Shown here piece by piece: positions 63,701-64,000 of a stretch of DNA of 64,000 nt (the stretch's first letter is position 1; each line of letters begins with the position of its first letter). This DNA comes from Oscillospiraceae bacterium (GTDB lineage Bacteria > Bacillota > Clostridia > Oscillospirales > Ruminococcaceae), in NCBI GenBank assembly GCA_017460835.1, contig JAFUAD010000037.1, forward strand, positions 1 through 64,000, in the 5' to 3' direction. The notes under the pieces are model-generated. The model was not told the DNA's origin, did no database searches, and was given only the letters and a program-made list of their open reading frames with translations. The position numbers were made by a program, and so were the translations under genes.

Positions 63701-64000
63701 CTGGAGGGCAGGGTAACGTCCTCCAGACGGGAGCATCCGGAGAAGGTGCCGCGGGCAATGGACTCGATCTTGTCTGAGATGAACACAGAGCGCAGTCCGC
63801 TGCAATTGCAGAATGCCCATGCACCGATGGTTTCGCAGGTTTCCGGAAGATTTGCGGCACGGAGCACATGGCAGCCGTCGAAAGCGTTGGTTCCGATCTC
63901 GCGCAAGCCGTCAGAGAATTCGACATCCTGAAGCTGCGCGCAGAGTGCAAATGCACGCTCCCCGATGGTTTTGACGCTTGCGGGGATGCTGATGCTGTTG
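60724..64000 (-). CDS. BspA-like leucine-rich repeat protein (5' end missing)
   Basis: At least 1091 codons, open through the right edge, so the true start and any signal peptide are outside the window; the ATG at 63906 lies within a repeat and is not the start. About 680 residues consist of LRR_5/BspA-type repeats (pattern IGxxAFxxCxxLxxVxIPxSVxxI). The C-terminal about 380 residues are different: Pro/Glu/Ala-rich with DPSFLFA, DPAFLFG and DPAFLFA repeated, then two copies of ASLLDDLPD, each preceded by an Arg-rich ETPExxKARxR segment. No membrane anchor or dockerin is seen at the C-terminus. The repeat part suggests binding to proteins or surfaces; the tail suggests docking to another protein. 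Confidence 0.75.
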   Translation of the reverse strand, partial: NSISIPASVKTIGERAFALCAQLQDVEFSDGLREIGTNAFDGCHVLRAANLPETCETIGAWAFCNCSGLRSVFISDKIESIARGTFSGCSRLEDVTLPSSVKHIDNRAFYACTSLVNLKLSAGLRTIGREAFSCCSSLTSVYIPETVTEIGEDAFAGCTELKAIIIPPSVTKLHPYAFGSDHNIQVITTVTGSVAHRYAQEHGIMCYTEREANLLRGCNPAFFIEYGILKKYTQEYNVRDIMIPDGVIRIGNHAFEQNRQLVSVVVPEGVVEIGGYAFNGCRSLQRIYLPSTLKRIGRFAFRDCPLLEVILPQGMEVIEKNAFQSCTTMRRFYMPDTLEKLENEALRDCMSLTELRFSAKLDMVSDGICSGCSSLRTVVIPEGPKYIQQNAFRGCSSLQEAYIPDSVEEIAGNAFADTPLFRMTAGHYIVGRFLIRADGYSPIPVGVRRIGPRAFERGGLRAAVIPEGVISIGDNAFANCGVLTDVIIPTSVTEIGIDAFAYTPWMTRRTEPYTIAGANILLHANLTQPEVNVPIGVRCIGAAAFAQLPVRIVRLPEGVNRLQHGAFSYCDQLERIELPTTLRRIDGYIFHGCTNLKKVVFREGPTKVGHAMFSSCTALKTIKLPATLTEIDNEAFYHAGIEKIIIPDGVTRIGQSAFSHCEKLTDIAIPRSVTEISENAFTECPKFRLHAEEGSYAERYAKQHHLMMTLIPLNMESLLAQEQAEEEAEQAAAAAAAAPPVPRRREDPITAPTNDPSFLFADQQPQPAADEPAPSPGDPAFLFGDTTLPEEPATEAVSNDPAFLFAAEEPPAPEEIPEPVEEKPAEPEPKASGEPVFSQTFEDPAQAVQEAEAQSDAEPPKPQPKNQKRKAQKPQPEPAAKPAAEPEPPAPEKSAARSFVEEEELNYAERVKRELAEARKKSVPVDPKAKLPQIEEAEAAPLPAEKPKRKRSKKKELSPEEEEIRRRERETPEETKARRRASLLDDLPDLPEEQEMRRREKETPEQRKARQRASLLDDLPDVDSMPRRKKPAAEPEAKPAAKLADEEPDIPKLDEHISAELPEPAAAGSDDPFADADIHWDKEQTTFTIRF

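Overview
The window looks like a chromosome segment from a fibre-degrading member of the Oscillospiraceae, most likely a cellulosomal Ruminococcus (R. flavefaciens / R. champanellensis type). The reasons are several secreted proteins with type-I-like dockerins and Thr-rich linkers, Gram-positive ribosome binding sites, consensus sigma-A promoters with a 17-base spacer almost everywhere, fairly high GC, and Firmicutes functions (T-box, AddAB, CdaA/CdaR, type IV pilus operon). This is inference from content; no database was searched.

Layout. 1-5050: nitrogen assimilation. A split glutamate synthase (class II amidotransferase plus FMN/Fe-S synthase domain) is divergent from an ammonium transporter fused to a P-II domain, and both transcripts have a terminator-like hairpin in their leader. 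5083-6951: dockerin-bearing GH5 enzyme. 7284-8903: sulfur module, an O-acetylhomoserine sulfhydrylase preceded by a short ORF ending Cys-Ser-Cys-stop and by repeated GAATTCCTA boxes. 9049-10237: HD-domain protein and rhomboid protease. 10315-11462: mobile scar made of a 180-bp MITE-like element, a phage head-protein fragment, a JAB-like domain split by an amber codon, and a small ORF. 11579-17839: six-gene tetrapyrrole operon hemA-sirC-hemC-cobA/hemD-hemB-hemL, whose promoter carries the same GAATTCCTA box. 17916-18046: probable sRNA. 18414-22405: dockerin-bearing GH10 xylanase and CE4 deacetylase.

22548-25093: anti-sigma-like protein and its ECF sigma factor, which has an in-frame TGA at a normally conserved Trp. 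25169-28493: two copies of a palindrome-rich non-coding repeat, in opposite orientation, flank tRNA-Val and the c-di-AMP genes cdaR/cdaA. 28579-37318: addB-addA, an APH-like kinase and a Sir2 deacetylase. 37625-41360: rubrerythrin with an operator-like palindrome in its promoter, then T-box-controlled aspS and a lipoprotein. 41413-54476: type IV pilus genes (pilB-pilT; divergent pilD; pilC-pilMN-pilO-pilX-like and two prepilins). 54749-57291: LacI regulator, Ser-rich lipoprotein, tRNA-Arg. 57611-57925: a strong candidate structured RNA with its own promoter and terminator. 58304-60622: a secreted dockerin protein of unknown function. 60724-64000: a BspA-like leucine-rich repeat protein running off the right edge.

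Together the genes suggest an anaerobic plant-fibre degrader. Cellulosomal enzymes and surface pili act outside the cell. Nitrogen, sulfur and siroheme supply are controlled by RNA leaders and a probable sulfur regulator. The less explained items are the 315-nt RNA, the Cys leader peptide, the interrupted sigma factor and the palindromic repeats.
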